33,136 nt of DNA from an uncultured Prevotellaceae bacterium (lineage in GTDB: Bacteria; Bacteroidota; Bacteroidia; Bacteroidales; Bacteroidaceae), in assembly GCA_902783625.1 (NCBI GenBank), contig CACZRN010000004.1, positions 1 to 33,136 of the forward strand, written 5' to 3'. The position numbers were made by a program, and so were the translations under genes. The notes beneath the pieces are model-generated. The model was not told the DNA's origin. It made no database searches and worked only from the letters and a program-made list of their open reading frames with translations. Shown piece by piece: positions 6,444 through 16,091 of the stretch (position 1 is its first letter; every line of letters begins with the position of its first letter).

Positions 6444-9400
6444 TCAGAAGCCGAGTGCCACACCAAAGTTGATGACGCGCTGGTTCATATAAGCGTCACC
6501 CGCAGTATTGGTGGAAATCTCAGGATCTTGCTGATACTTGTCGTAGCTGGTCCATGTGAAGAGGTTGTATGCGTTCACATAGAATCGTGCTGAGTCGAGG
6601 AACTTCGGCAATGCCTTACGAGGCAGTGAGTAGCTGAGGTCGATGGTCTTCAGACGTATGTACCAAGCGTCGATAAGCCAGAAGTCGGACATATAGGCTT
6701 GAGCCGAGTTGATTGAAGCGGGGTTAGATGTCAGACGCGGGAAGTTGATCTCCTCGCCAGCGAGATAACGGTCAAGTGTCCAACGCTGCTGATGAAGCGG
6801 CTGGAACTGGCTCTTGAACGGCTCGATACCAGTACCGACAACAGAGAAGCTGTAGTTGAACGACCCTTGGAAGAGGATGCTCAGGGTGAGTCCTTTCCAC
6901 GAACCGCCAATGGTCCAACCGAGTGTGGTATTAGGCAGGTTAGGCTTACCGATGGCACGCTTGTCGTAGTCGTCGATGAGTCCATCGCCATTCAAGTCCT
7001 TATACTTCAAATCACCTGCCTGCACAGCGATATCACTGACAGGTATTGCGGGCGCTCCCTCTGCACCGCTCTCAATAGCGGCGATATCATCGGGAGTGTA
7101 ATAGCCGTCCCATACATAGCCGAACGGCTGCCCGATTGGATTGCCCGTCTTCGTCAGCCATGGGAAGCGCTGCTGGGCTTCCTGCTGATAGAGGATGCGG
7201 TTTTTAGCATAAGAGAACACGAAGTTGGTGTTGAAACTCCAGTCGCCCCAATACTTGCGATAACCAATCTGTCCGTCGAAACCGCGGTTCATTGTCTTTG
7301 CCACGTTAACAGGCGATGTGCCGATACCAATAATCAGAGGTATGTCACCACGATAGACGAGCTGGTCGTAACGGTGATCGTAGAAGTAGTCGACGGTGAT
7401 GGAGACGCAGTTCCAAAGGTTGAGGTCGATACCGATATCGAACTTACGAGCCTTTTCCCATGTTACGTTGTCGTTACCGAGGGCACCCTCGCGATAGCCT
7501 TGCCAGTTCATGGCACGGTCGCCGAAGTAGTAAGTATTGCCTACTTCGTAGATCTGATTATACAGGTAGCGGTCGCCCATTGCGACATCGGAACCTACGA
7601 TACCGAACGATGAACGAATCTTGAAGTGATCGACGCTCTTCTCGAAGATTTTCTTGAACCAAGGCTCTTCGGAAACAACCCATCCCACACCTATTGCCGG
7701 GAACAATCCATAGCGATGTCCTGCGGCAAAACGGTCGGAACCGTTGTAGGCGGCATTGAAGTCGACGAGGTACTTGTTCTTGTACTTGTATCCGAGCTTG
7801 AGTGTCATACCCATGAACTTCTCTGGCACTTTCTGTCCAAAGTTCTCGTTGGTTGTGCTCTCGCGGTTGTAGAGCAACATTGCCGTCACATCGTGATCCT
7901 CAGCAAATACGCGGGCGTAGTTGAGATATGCCTGCAGGTTGAGGTCTTTACGAGCCGTGTTTGTTCCAGCAGTGACAGCATACGAACCATTGGTGTAGAC
8001 ATGATCTGGGTTGATGTTGTAGTATCCCCCACCCTGTCCGTCGGAGTTGAAATGATATGTCGGGAACTCACTGCGCCATGCGCTACGCCAGTTTTCGTCG
8101 ATGGTAGAGTAAGCCACGCGGATGTTGCTCGACAATCCCTTGGTGATGAAATCCATCTTCCAGTTGGCACTATAGAGCAGGTTGTTGTCGTTGCGGCGTG
8201 TGCGACGATAGCCTTGGTTTGCCAGTCGGGCATTGAGCGTCGGACGACGTCCTGAGGTATCGTAGAGATATGCCCACGAGCCATCGGGGTTGATGACAGG
8301 CGAAGAATATGGGTGCATCTCCTCCCAGCTATATATCTGACCCGTAGCGTTAAGGTTGTAAGGCTCGTTGATGTTCATGAAACGCGATGTGATATCAAGT
8401 CGCATCGAGAGATTGTTGGTTACCTGGAAGTCGATATTCGAACGATAGTTGAAACGACGGTAGAGGTAGTTTGAATTAACATCAGCATTTGCCGAGCCAA
8501 AGTTGCGCACCAGACCATTCTGCATGAAGTAGCCTACCGACACAAAGTATTTCAGACGTTCGGTACCACCCGACACGTCGACATTGGCATTTGCCTGCAT
8601 AGCCACCTTTTTGAATATCTCATCATACCAGCTAACATCTGGATGCCCGTAAGGATCGTCGCCTGTGCGGAAGTGCTCGAGGTCAGCCTCTGTGTGAATG
8701 GGTGGTATGCCATCGTTGAGATAGGCCTCGTTGACAAGCTGTGCGGTCTCGTATGAACGAAGGAAGTTAGGCGTGCGGACAGGTGTCTGCATACCAGATT
8801 CCAAACGAACATTGATGCGAGGGGCACCGTCTTCACCACGGCGGGTCTTTACCACAAGCACACCATTGGCACCCTTGATACCATAGATAGCTGTAGTAGA
8901 AGCGTCTTTCAGAATAGATATACTCTCTATTTCATTGACATTAATCTGCGAAAGCTGCTCATAGGTGTACTCCACATCGTCGACGATGATAAGCGGTTGG
9001 TTACCTGCCGAGTTCAGTGAGCTGACACCACGGATGAAGAAGTCGGACGCATCCTTACCCGGTTGTCCCGAGCGCTGCTGCGAGAAGAATCCAGGAAGCT
9101 TACCTACAAGAGTATTCTGTACACTGCTGACAGGCACTTTCTGCAACTCCTTACCATTGATGGCACTAACGGCACCGGTGAGAGTGATACGTTTAGCCTG
9201 ACCATAACCGACCACGATAACCTCGTTAAGACCATTATCATCAGGTGACATCACAACATCGAGCGTCGCACCATGTACTACGACATCGTTCTCCACAAAA
9301 CCCACATAGGAGAATTGCAGATGGTCGCCATTTTTGGCAGCTATCTCATAGCGGCCGTCAATATCAGTGATGGTAGCAGTCTGGGTGCCCTTCACCTTCA

Positions 9401-9521
9401 CGGTAACACCGATAAGGGGCTCACCGTCGTCGGCAGAGGTAACAACACCAGTGACTGTCTGACTCATCATGGTGATGGCGTATGTGCAAAGGCACATTAA
9501 AAGCAAAAATATTCTTTTCAT
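6444..9521 (-). CDS. SusC/RagA-type TonB-dependent outer-membrane transporter (SusC-1)
   Basis: 1025 residues from ATG 9521; an upstream in-frame TTG (9536) lies inside the preceding SusD gene and was rejected. A signal peptide (M-K-R-I-F-L-L-L-M) precedes a carboxypeptidase-regulatory-like domain (V-T-G-V-V-T-S to G-R-Y-E-I) and the TonB-box-like N-E-V-I-V-V-G-Y-G. The plug domain follows, with L-V-G-K-L-P-G and I-R-G-V-S-S-L-N, then a long 22-strand-type barrel ending in F-G-V-A-L-G-F. It imports oligosaccharides across the outer membrane using ExbBD-TonB energy, normally capped by a SusD lipoprotein. Its ATG lies two bases after the SusD-1 stop, and it is the last gene before the terminator. 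The usual SusC-then-SusD order is therefore not kept, and its partner is uncertain: adjacent SusD-1, or SusD-2 at the other end of the operon. Confidence 0.95.
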   Translation of the reverse strand: MKRIFLLLMCLCTYAITMMSQTVTGVVTSADDGEPLIGVTVKVKGTQTATITDIDGRYEIAAKNGDHLQFSYVGFVENDVVVHGATLDVVMSPDDNGLNEVIVVGYGQAKRITLTGAVSAINGKELQKVPVSSVQNTLVGKLPGFFSQQRSGQPGKDASDFFIRGVSSLNSAGNQPLIIVDDVEYTYEQLSQINVNEIESISILKDASTTAIYGIKGANGVLVVKTRRGEDGAPRINVRLESGMQTPVRTPNFLRSYETAQLVNEAYLNDGIPPIHTEADLEHFRTGDDPYGHPDVSWYDEIFKKVAMQANANVDVSGGTERLKYFVSVGYFMQNGLVRNFGSANADVNSNYLYRRFNYRSNIDFQVTNNLSMRLDITSRFMNINEPYNLNATGQIYSWEEMHPYSSPVINPDGSWAYLYDTSGRRPTLNARLANQGYRRTRRNDNNLLYSANWKMDFITKGLSSNIRVAYSTIDENWRSAWRSEFPTYHFNSDGQGGGYYNINPDHVYTNGSYAVTAGTNTARKDLNLQAYLNYARVFAEDHDVTAMLLYNRESTTNENFGQKVPEKFMGMTLKLGYKYKNKYLVDFNAAYNGSDRFAAGHRYGLFPAIGVGWVVSEEPWFKKIFEKSVDHFKIRSSFGIVGSDVAMGDRYLYNQIYEVGNTYYFGDRAMNWQGYREGALGNDNVTWEKARKFDIGIDLNLWNCVSITVDYFYDHRYDQLVYRGDIPLIIGIGTSPVNVAKTMNRGFDGQIGYRKYWGDWSFNTNFVFSYAKNRILYQQEAQQRFPWLTKTGNPIGQPFGYVWDGYYTPDDIAAIESGAEGAPAIPVSDIAVQAGDLKYKDLNGDGLIDDYDKRAIGKPNLPNTTLGWTIGGSWKGLTLSILFQGSFNYSFSVVGTGIEPFKSQFQPLHQQRWTLDRYLAGEEINFPRLTSNPASINSAQAYMSDFWLIDAWYIRLKTIDLSYSLPRKALPKFLDSARFYVNAYNLFTWTSYDKYQQDPEISTNTAGDAYMNQRVINFGVALGF

Positions 9522-9523
9522 AA

Positions 9524-11344
9524 TTATTCTCTCCAATTAGGGTTCTGAACCATGTTACTGTTCTTGTTCACTTCTGTATAAGGTATAGGATAGAGATACA
9601 TCTTGTTGCTCCAATCCACATTGAGAATATTGATAGGAGTATACACCACTTGAGTGGTACCCTTTACAACCTGCATACCTTGAATCGGATTCTTAAAGAT
9701 TTCCTCAGCCTCACGCCAACGACGAATGTCGTAATAGCGGTGCTCCTCAAAAGCTAACTCACAACGACGCTCGTTGTGGATAACCGCTCTCATCTCCTCC
9801 CGCGTCATTGTGCGGTCAAGGCCGTACTGCTTGTCGCTGCCAGCTTCTATGCCTGCACGATGGCGAATAGGAATAAGTACATTTATAATATCGTCCATAT
9901 ATGCCTCGCGGTTTTCACTCTCATTAGCAGCCTCAGCAAAGTTAAGCAGCACCTCGGCAAAACGGAAGTAAATCCAAAGCTCGGTATGGCTGCCATACTC
10001 ATTAGCCGTACGGAAATCGCCCATGAACTTGCACATGTAGTAGCTCGTCTGGTTAAAGCGTCCCGATCCCGAAGGATTGTTAGCACCACCCTGGTAAGTG
10101 TCGAGCTGAGTGTTAAGCCACTGTGAACCTTGATGCAAGATAGTATAATCGAGACGACCGTCGCGGTTCTCATAAGGACGCTGAGGGTCGTATGGATACT
10201 TACTTTCTCCACGAGGCTTACCATCTTTCATCACAAAGGCATCTACAAGATTCTGTGTAGGATTAGTACGGCCATTACCCAACTTATTTCCTGAGAAACC
10301 AAGAGGGCCATTGTTACGTTCTGTCGAAGATCCGCTACCATTATTCCTGAAGAATATCACTTCGCGCACATCACTAGTGTAATAATTCAAGAACACGTTG
10401 CGGAAGTCAGCTGCCAACTGGAACTTGTTTTTGTTCATCGAAGTACGTGTAGAAAGAGTACCATAGGTATCGATAAACTTCTTAGCCTCTTCTGCTGCAC
10501 GAGTCCATCGCGAAGCATCGTAGTCGGTATAGCCCACATAAGGATTACCTGGCTCAAGCGTCTTACCATTAAACAAAGGACTGGCAGCATACAGCAGAAC
10601 ACGACTCTTGAATGCTATACATGCCTGTTTGGTAGGTACATGAGCGAATGCAGCAGCATCGCGCATTGGCAATGTACGGAGCGAGTCCTCGATGTCGTCG
10701 AGCTCGCTAACTATATAATCAACACACTCGGCAAAAGTGTTACGCGACAACTCAAGATTGTCGTTAATATCATATACATTATTACCCACCAGTGGCACAC
10801 CGCCATAGCGCTCCAACAACTGGAAGTAGAAGAACGCGCGAAGGAAACGTGCTTCAGCCTTATACGACGACCCTAATGGACGTTCGCGTCCAACAACCTC
10901 GTTGCCTTCAGAGTCGGTATATTTCTCAGAATTCATATACGTGGTATTGAATGGCACATGGTCGATATTGTTGATAAAGATATTACACTTACGGATAGAT
11001 TCATACCAAGTACCCCAGTTCATGTTCGATGACACCTGATTGCTTGCTGTGTAGCGTCCTGTCTGCAGACGAAGAACGTCGGGGTCGCTATCCATATACA
11101 GCGATACGGCATCGTCGGTTGCAGCGTCAAGGAAGTCGCTGCCAACACGATTATAGCCATTAGGCAATGTGGAATAAATGGCATTCAGAAAGCGTACGGC
11201 CTGAACACCGGCAGAGTCCGTCTCAGAAAATACGTATTCTATCGTATACTGATCTACTGGCAAATTCTCATAGTCGTCAGTACAAGCAGTAAAGGCGCAT
11301 GCAAGAATGCCAAGTAGCAGAATATTTGTCTTAATTGATTTCAT
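9524..11344 (-). CDS. SusD/RagB-type surface glycan-binding lipoprotein (SusD-1)
   Basis: 606 residues from ATG 11344, chosen because it gives a standard lipoprotein signal (M-K-S-I-K-T-N-I to A-F-T-A-C); an in-frame ATG at 11353 adds three residues. After the lipid-anchored Cys comes T-D-D-Y-E, an acidic tract like the lipoprotein export signal that sends Bacteroidetes lipoproteins to the cell surface. SusD features include W-Y-E-S-I-R-K-C-N-I-F, A-E-A-R-F-L-R-A-F-F-Y-F-Q-L with R-Y-G-G-V-P-L, the C-terminal R-R-C-E-L-A-F-E-E-H-R-Y-Y-D-I-R-R-W and a final Y-P-I-P-Y-T-E-V. It binds glycan and forms the lid over a SusC barrel. It follows SusC-2 by 15 bases (6 from the upstream ATG), the normal SusC-SusD arrangement, so SusC-2 is its likeliest partner. 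Confidence 0.95.
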   Translation of the reverse strand: MKSIKTNILLLGILACAFTACTDDYENLPVDQYTIEYVFSETDSAGVQAVRFLNAIYSTLPNGYNRVGSDFLDAATDDAVSLYMDSDPDVLRLQTGRYTASNQVSSNMNWGTWYESIRKCNIFINNIDHVPFNTTYMNSEKYTDSEGNEVVGRERPLGSSYKAEARFLRAFFYFQLLERYGGVPLVGNNVYDINDNLELSRNTFAECVDYIVSELDDIEDSLRTLPMRDAAAFAHVPTKQACIAFKSRVLLYAASPLFNGKTLEPGNPYVGYTDYDASRWTRAAEEAKKFIDTYGTLSTRTSMNKNKFQLAADFRNVFLNYYTSDVREVIFFRNNGSGSSTERNNGPLGFSGNKLGNGRTNPTQNLVDAFVMKDGKPRGESKYPYDPQRPYENRDGRLDYTILHQGSQWLNTQLDTYQGGANNPSGSGRFNQTSYYMCKFMGDFRTANEYGSHTELWIYFRFAEVLLNFAEAANESENREAYMDDIINVLIPIRHRAGIEAGSDKQYGLDRTMTREEMRAVIHNERRCELAFEEHRYYDIRRWREAEEIFKNPIQGMQVVKGTTQVVYTPINILNVDWSNKMYLYPIPYTEVNKNSNMVQNPNWRE

Positions 11345-11359
11345 ATTGCACATAGTGAT

Positions 11360-14300
11360 TTAGAAGTTAAGTTTAACACCAGTGAAAATAGTACGCTGCA
11401 AGGGTGAACTTGTAAATGTCACCTCAGGATCGACGAGGTCGCATGCAGAGAATGTAAGCAGATTTTGTGCATCGACAAAGATTTTCACCCTCACACCTCC
11501 CAGTTTGTTCTGACAGAACCTTTCGGGAAGAGTATACGACAATGCAACGTTCTTCAGACGGATGAAGTTTCCATTCTGCATCCACAGCGAGGAGCCGTAG
11601 TAACCACCGTAGTTATAGGTGTTGCCACCTGCAGTAAGACGAGGATAGCGTGCTGTCTCTGCTGTTTCAGGAGTCCAGCGGGCAAGAATATTCTGATATG
11701 CTTGACCATAGCTGTTGCCAATAGGCTGGAAGCCTTCAACAAGAGTGCGGTTGTTAACATACAAGTCGCGGTTGTAAACACCTTGCCACAGCATAGAGAA
11801 TTCAAATCCTTTCCACTCCAGACCTAAGTCGATACCGAAGAATTGCACAGGCTTGTCGCCGCCAATGACAACACGGTCCCATTCGTTGATGACGCCATCG
11901 TTGTTTTGGTCGACATATTTCACGTCGCCAGGCTGCACATCATATCCAACCATCACAGGATAGTCGTTTGCGATATCCGAAGCTGTGAGGAATCCATTAG
12001 CCTGCAATCCGAACACCACACCCTCGGGGCGGCCTGTCTGGCGCAGATAGTTGTATGGAGTCTCTTGCTCATCCATGAAGAGCAGCTTTGTATGTGCTAT
12101 ACTCCAGTTTCCGTTAATATAATAGTTCAGTTCGCCGACATGGTCTTGCCAAGTCAAATTGACATCCCATCCCTGACGGCGTGAACGTCCGATATTCTCA
12201 TACGGATAGGTAGCACCCAGTATGGCAATACTCTTTCCGCGCTGCTGCAGGAGGTCGAGATACTTGTCGTTGTAGTAATCAACGCTAGCGCTCAGCCTTT
12301 TATTGAACAGTTCGACATCGAGCCCGATGTTCAGCTTGTTAGCTTTCTCATATGAAATATATGGGTTTGCCAATCCATCCTCTGTCACCCAGTAACCATT
12401 GCTGCGCTCCGAGCCAAGAGGATAAAGCGTTGTGAGGTTCGTCGAATAAGTCTGACGCCAGATATAGTATCCCGAATTGCTGATACCGTTTCCTGTGCGT
12501 CCAAATGTTCCGCGCAATTTCAAAAGATCAACCCATGTTGCATCTTCCATAAACTTTTCCTTGCTGATGTCCCATCCGAGACCAATGGCACCGAATGTAC
12601 CCCAACGGTTTCCGGGAGCATAGCGGTTGAAATAGCTCTCAGTGAGTTTGGCTTGCACGAAATACTTCTTCGCATAGCTATACCCTACTCCTTCCATGAT
12701 ATTTGAAGGAATCATAGGCAAATCGAAGTCGTCAATCTCGTGACGAGTGTCGCCCATCACTGTAGCCTTTATGCTATGCAATCCGAAATCGCGTGCATAA
12801 TCTACCGACAACTGCCCGTAAAGATTATGATAGTTTGAAACGGATGTGAAATTGTTTGTCTGCGATGATGGCGAGCCATATTGCACATAAACGGGCTGTC
12901 CTTCATCGTTCTTACTAAACTGGAACACAGGATTGCGCTTTGTACGAACTATGGCTGTTCGTGTCTGAGTAGTGACATTTCCGATAAACTTAGCCGAGAG
13001 TCCTTTCACAACACGATTGAAGTCGTACTTCAACGTTCCTGTTGCCATGATATCGCGAGTGTTATCGGAAATATATCCGCTCTCCATTGTTTGCGAGACG
13101 AGGTTGTTCTGGAATGCATAGTTTCCACCAAATGTTCCATTCTCGTTATACACTGGATAAGCATTGTTAGGTGTCTGGAACACGGTGAGCAGCAAATCAC
13201 TGTATCCGCTTCCGCTACCACCTGGCTGATTACCCTCAATGATACGTCCGATAGCCGACAGCGATGCTGTCAAGTCTTGTGTGACATTAATGTTCACTTT
13301 CGACGATATCATATAGCGATTGTAGTTCAGGTTGGTGTTGTAACCGTTGTCTTTGTTTGTCTTAAAGAGTCCGGCCTCGTTCATATAACCGAGGTTGACA
13401 ACATACTGAGCCACACGACTTCCACCCGATACATTCAAGTTGTACGACTGTGTTGTAGCACTTTTGTTAAACACTTCGTCTTCCCAATTGATGTCTGGAT
13501 GTCCATAAGGATCGTTTCCATTGAGATAAGCCTGATAGTCGTTGTAAGAATACACAGCCATCTTGCCATCGTTTTGCAGAGCCTCGTTAAGCAGATATGC
13601 ATATTGCGAGGCAGAAAGCGGTTTAAGGTGCTTCACTGTACTATGAACACCGAACTTTCCTGTCAGCGATAGATTCAGTCGTCCTGCTGTAGGTTTCTTG
13701 GTAGTAATAATCAAGGCTCCACGAGAGCTCTTCATGCCAAGGAACATCGACGAGAGGGCGTCGCGCTGAAGGCTTACCGACTCAACGTCTTCGGGATCTA
13801 TGGATACGAGATCTCTCTCAACGCCATCGATGATTATCACTGGCGCAATGCCTCTCGAAACATAGTTGAAGCGAGTGTTGTCGCCATACGAACCACTACC
13901 GAATCCTGAAGGAAGGCTTCCTATCAAGTCAACTCGAGAGTTAGAGTTGAGATTAGGCAGATGTGAACCACGATACTGCGATATGCTGAAGCCTGCCATT
14001 CTTCCCTGCAATCCAGTAAGAATGTCGGTCGACATATATTTCTCCAAATCTTTTCCGTAGACAGTAGAAACCGAACCGAGGTATTCTTCTTTAGCAATTG
14101 TCTCTCCGAAAGGCCCTGTCAGGTCTTTATCGATGTCGACAAACTTGTCGGTAAGATGCACTTCCCATCCCTTTTTGGGTGTCACGCCCACTTTAGTTTC
14201 CTTGTAGAGAAAACCAATATGGTTTATTGTCAGCACATCGTCAGCGGAGCATGTCAGTGTGAACAATCCATTATCGTCGGTTGTTACGCCTTCGCCGCCT

Positions 14301-14458
14301 TTCACAGCCACTACGGCACCGACCACGGGGTTGTTCTGCATATCAAGCACACGTCCTGTCAGTTGTTGAGCCGAAACGGTTGTCGCCGACATAATCATCA
14401 CCAGCAACAAGCCAATCGCCAACGACCGATGCTTAATGTTTAAGAATTCTATTTTCAT
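11360..14458 (-). CDS. SusC/RagA-type TonB-dependent transporter (SusC-2), divergent N-terminus
   Basis: 1032 residues. The signal peptide ends at about residue 30 (A-T-T-V-S-A-Q). A carboxypeptidase-regulatory-like domain follows (L-T-G-R-V-L-D to N-G-L-F-T-L), then a plug with G-L-Q-G-R-M-A-G and P-V-I-I-I-D-G-V-E-R, and a barrel ending F-T-G-V-K-L-N-F. The usual V-V-V-G-Y-G-like TonB-box stretch is missing: at that place the protein reads F-G-E-T-I-A-K-E-E-Y-L-G-S-V-S-T-V. The plug also has an inserted loop rich in Ser, Gly and Asn (around S-L-P-S-G-F-G-S-G-S-Y-G). It differs from SusC-1 throughout, so the two are not a recent duplication. It lies 40 bp after the DUF4961-like gene and just before SusD-1, and should import the PUL substrate with SusD-1. 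Confidence 0.94.
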   Translation of the reverse strand: MKIEFLNIKHRSLAIGLLLVMIMSATTVSAQQLTGRVLDMQNNPVVGAVVAVKGGEGVTTDDNGLFTLTCSADDVLTINHIGFLYKETKVGVTPKKGWEVHLTDKFVDIDKDLTGPFGETIAKEEYLGSVSTVYGKDLEKYMSTDILTGLQGRMAGFSISQYRGSHLPNLNSNSRVDLIGSLPSGFGSGSYGDNTRFNYVSRGIAPVIIIDGVERDLVSIDPEDVESVSLQRDALSSMFLGMKSSRGALIITTKKPTAGRLNLSLTGKFGVHSTVKHLKPLSASQYAYLLNEALQNDGKMAVYSYNDYQAYLNGNDPYGHPDINWEDEVFNKSATTQSYNLNVSGGSRVAQYVVNLGYMNEAGLFKTNKDNGYNTNLNYNRYMISSKVNINVTQDLTASLSAIGRIIEGNQPGGSGSGYSDLLLTVFQTPNNAYPVYNENGTFGGNYAFQNNLVSQTMESGYISDNTRDIMATGTLKYDFNRVVKGLSAKFIGNVTTQTRTAIVRTKRNPVFQFSKNDEGQPVYVQYGSPSSQTNNFTSVSNYHNLYGQLSVDYARDFGLHSIKATVMGDTRHEIDDFDLPMIPSNIMEGVGYSYAKKYFVQAKLTESYFNRYAPGNRWGTFGAIGLGWDISKEKFMEDATWVDLLKLRGTFGRTGNGISNSGYYIWRQTYSTNLTTLYPLGSERSNGYWVTEDGLANPYISYEKANKLNIGLDVELFNKRLSASVDYYNDKYLDLLQQRGKSIAILGATYPYENIGRSRRQGWDVNLTWQDHVGELNYYINGNWSIAHTKLLFMDEQETPYNYLRQTGRPEGVVFGLQANGFLTASDIANDYPVMVGYDVQPGDVKYVDQNNDGVINEWDRVVIGGDKPVQFFGIDLGLEWKGFEFSMLWQGVYNRDLYVNNRTLVEGFQPIGNSYGQAYQNILARWTPETAETARYPRLTAGGNTYNYGGYYGSSLWMQNGNFIRLKNVALSYTLPERFCQNKLGGVRVKIFVDAQNLLTFSACDLVDPEVTFTSSPLQRTIFTGVKLNF

Positions 14459-14498
14459 ATTTACGATAATTTTTTACGTTAGTAACACCATTCCGCTG

Positions 14499-15569
14499 CT
14501 ATTGACATTCAAATCTGAATACGAAGTTGCTTTTCACTTCTGGCATTGGATCGCCTTTCTGTTCAAAGTCGTCGTCAGACTGTGTGATTGTAATAGTCCC
14601 GTCGCTGTTTGTGAAATAATACTCAATACGTTCAATATTCTCATCATGCGGCACTCCGAAGAAGTCGACAGGCCACAGAGTGATATTGTAAGTATCGCTG
14701 TATTCATTCTCGCGTATCATCCTAGTCTTGTCATTGCGTGTATTCACCGTATAAACTCCGCCTTCGAATGTATAGGCAGTTCCCTGCAGATATACATCGG
14801 TTGTGGCAGCGAGATCGTTGTTGCCGGCAGAGCCCTTAAAGGTGAAGGTGAGATAGTCGTCTTGCAGACTGCTCATCGGCGAGACTTTATTAAAATGGTC
14901 ACTACAGAAATCGAGAGGGTCACCTGTTCCACCTACCACTTCGAAGCATTCAGGGCTGAAGAGCACCTTCTTGTGATCATTACCGCCACTGAATCCGTCG
15001 TCGGTATGGTTAACGAATATTCCAGGATGGAATTTCAGGTTCTTGTCGCCCACATTCACACGGATGTAAATGGTGTATGTGGGGAACTGGTTGTTGATGA
15101 TGTCAAACTTATCGTCGGTCTGAAAGCACACCCACTCCATATCGTCGAGCACATTTGTGCCCACACCATAATCTTGAGTCAGACATTCAACCCAAGTACG
15201 TCCGTTTCCGTTTTTTGGAAGCGACGACGATGGTATCACCGACATGGTAAGTATCTGATCGTGGTCTTCAGACAAATCACATTTATATGTCACCTTTGCA
15301 TTTTCAGCCACTTTCCATCCTTTTGGTGCCAGGAATCCGACAACGAAGTTAACCCCCGAGTGGTTCTCGTGGCACTCAATGTGTCCTTTCAGCGTGAAAG
15401 TGGCCTCGGTATTGGCTTTCGAATAAAGCACCTCTTTGCCATTCTCATCGTACTGGGTGACAATAAATTCATCGATATATACGCAACCTGTCACCAATGC
15501 GGCAACAACTGCGGCAAGTGTAAATACGCCCAACATGTGGCGTCTCAGCTGTTTAACTATTCTTTTCAT
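14499..15569 (-). CDS. Putative surface glycan-binding lipoprotein, DUF4961-like
   Basis: 356 residues from ATG 15569. The open frame extends upstream to 15731 but overlaps the preceding gene, and only the internal start gives a lipoprotein signal (M-K-R-I-V-K-Q-L to A-L-V-T-G-C), 16 bases after the previous stop. The mature protein has a beta-sandwich-like start, F-L-A-P-K-G-W-K-V-A-E-N-A-K-V-T-Y, then G-V-G-T-N-V-L-D-D-M-E-W-V-C-F, F-V-N-H-T-D-D-G-F, C-F-E-V-V-G-G-T-G-D and E-Y-Y-F-T-N-S-D-G-T near the end. From memory this matches the Bacteroidetes family DUF4961, often found next to SusD and DUF5004 genes. That name was not checked. By position it is a SusE/SusF-like accessory binding protein of the outer membrane. 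Confidence 0.75.
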   Translation of the reverse strand: MKRIVKQLRRHMLGVFTLAAVVAALVTGCVYIDEFIVTQYDENGKEVLYSKANTEATFTLKGHIECHENHSGVNFVVGFLAPKGWKVAENAKVTYKCDLSEDHDQILTMSVIPSSSLPKNGNGRTWVECLTQDYGVGTNVLDDMEWVCFQTDDKFDIINNQFPTYTIYIRVNVGDKNLKFHPGIFVNHTDDGFSGGNDHKKVLFSPECFEVVGGTGDPLDFCSDHFNKVSPMSSLQDDYLTFTFKGSAGNNDLAATTDVYLQGTAYTFEGGVYTVNTRNDKTRMIRENEYSDTYNITLWPVDFFGVPHDENIERIEYYFTNSDGTITITQSDDDFEQKGDPMPEVKSNFVFRFECQ

Positions 15570-15585
15570 GATGTGCCTCCTTTGT

Positions 15586-16044
15586 TTATTTACCCGTGCC
15601 GTTCGACTCACGACCCAGAGTGTACACATAACTGTTCGACTTACATCCAGGCGACAGCGTAATTGATATTGTTCTGTTGCCATCGGCGAAAGGATAGTTG
15701 AAATCGAGATTGACGCCTTCAGCGGCACCATTCTCCTTAAACGAGAGTAGCATGGGGTGCAGTGGGTCGTTCACCGACCAAGTGCCGTCGCCACTAACCA
15801 CAAACGGCAGATAGTTCTGAATGTTGTATGTTCCGTCAGCGTTCAGATGCAGGCGGAATTTACTGAAGTCCATCTGCTTTGTTATATCCACACCATTGCG
15901 GGTGACTGTCTTCAGCGACCACACACCACTTATATCTTTTACTGCCTCGCTCACATCGTAGGGGTTGCTGTCGTCGTTGAACGTGCTGCAACCTACCATT
16001 GTCAATGCTACTGCGAGGACCATGAATATTCTTCTGATATGCAT
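15586..16044 (-). CDS. Small lipoprotein, DUF5004/lipocalin-like
   Basis: 152 residues from ATG 16044. Another in-frame ATG at 16095 overlaps the SusD-2 stop as ATGA and would allow coupling, but it adds 17 polar residues before the signal. The internal start gives a clean lipoprotein signal (M-H-I-R-R-I-F-M-V-L-A to T-M-V-G-C). The mature part has I-S-G-V-W-S-L-K-T-V-T-R-N-G-V-D-I-T, F-R-L-H-L-N-A-D-G-T-Y and I-T-L-S-P-G-C-K-S-N-S-Y-V-Y-T-L. This resembles the lipocalin-like DUF5004 family of Bacteroidetes PULs (recalled, not searched). It probably binds substrate at the outer membrane or helps assemble the importer. It sits between SusD-2 and the DUF4961-like gene, the same neighbours I recall in other PULs. 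Confidence 0.75.
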   Translation of the reverse strand: MHIRRIFMVLAVALTMVGCSTFNDDSNPYDVSEAVKDISGVWSLKTVTRNGVDITKQMDFSKFRLHLNADGTYNIQNYLPFVVSGDGTWSVNDPLHPMLLSFKENGAAEGVNLDFNYPFADGNRTISITLSPGCKSNSYVYTLGRESNGTGK

Positions 16045-16091
16045 AATAGTACTATTTTTTACAGGAGTTAAATCAGATAACCTCTTTAACT

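Noticed and set aside
6217..6492. 91-codon plus-strand frame in the gap before SusC-1
   Set aside because: It overlaps a repeat and the Sus terminator and enters the SusC gene antisense; no family features.
9522..9536. Upstream TTG start for SusC-1
   Set aside because: It lies inside the SusD-1 coding region and adds residues before a normal signal peptide that begins at ATG 9521.
6444..14458. SusC-1 and SusC-2 as a recent tandem duplication
   Set aside because: Their plug and barrel sequences differ throughout, and SusC-2 lacks the TonB-box-like motif, so they are old paralogues.
14436..15662. 408-codon open frame on the plus strand
   Set aside because: It is antisense to the DUF4961-like lipoprotein gene and has no signal peptide or recognisable motif.
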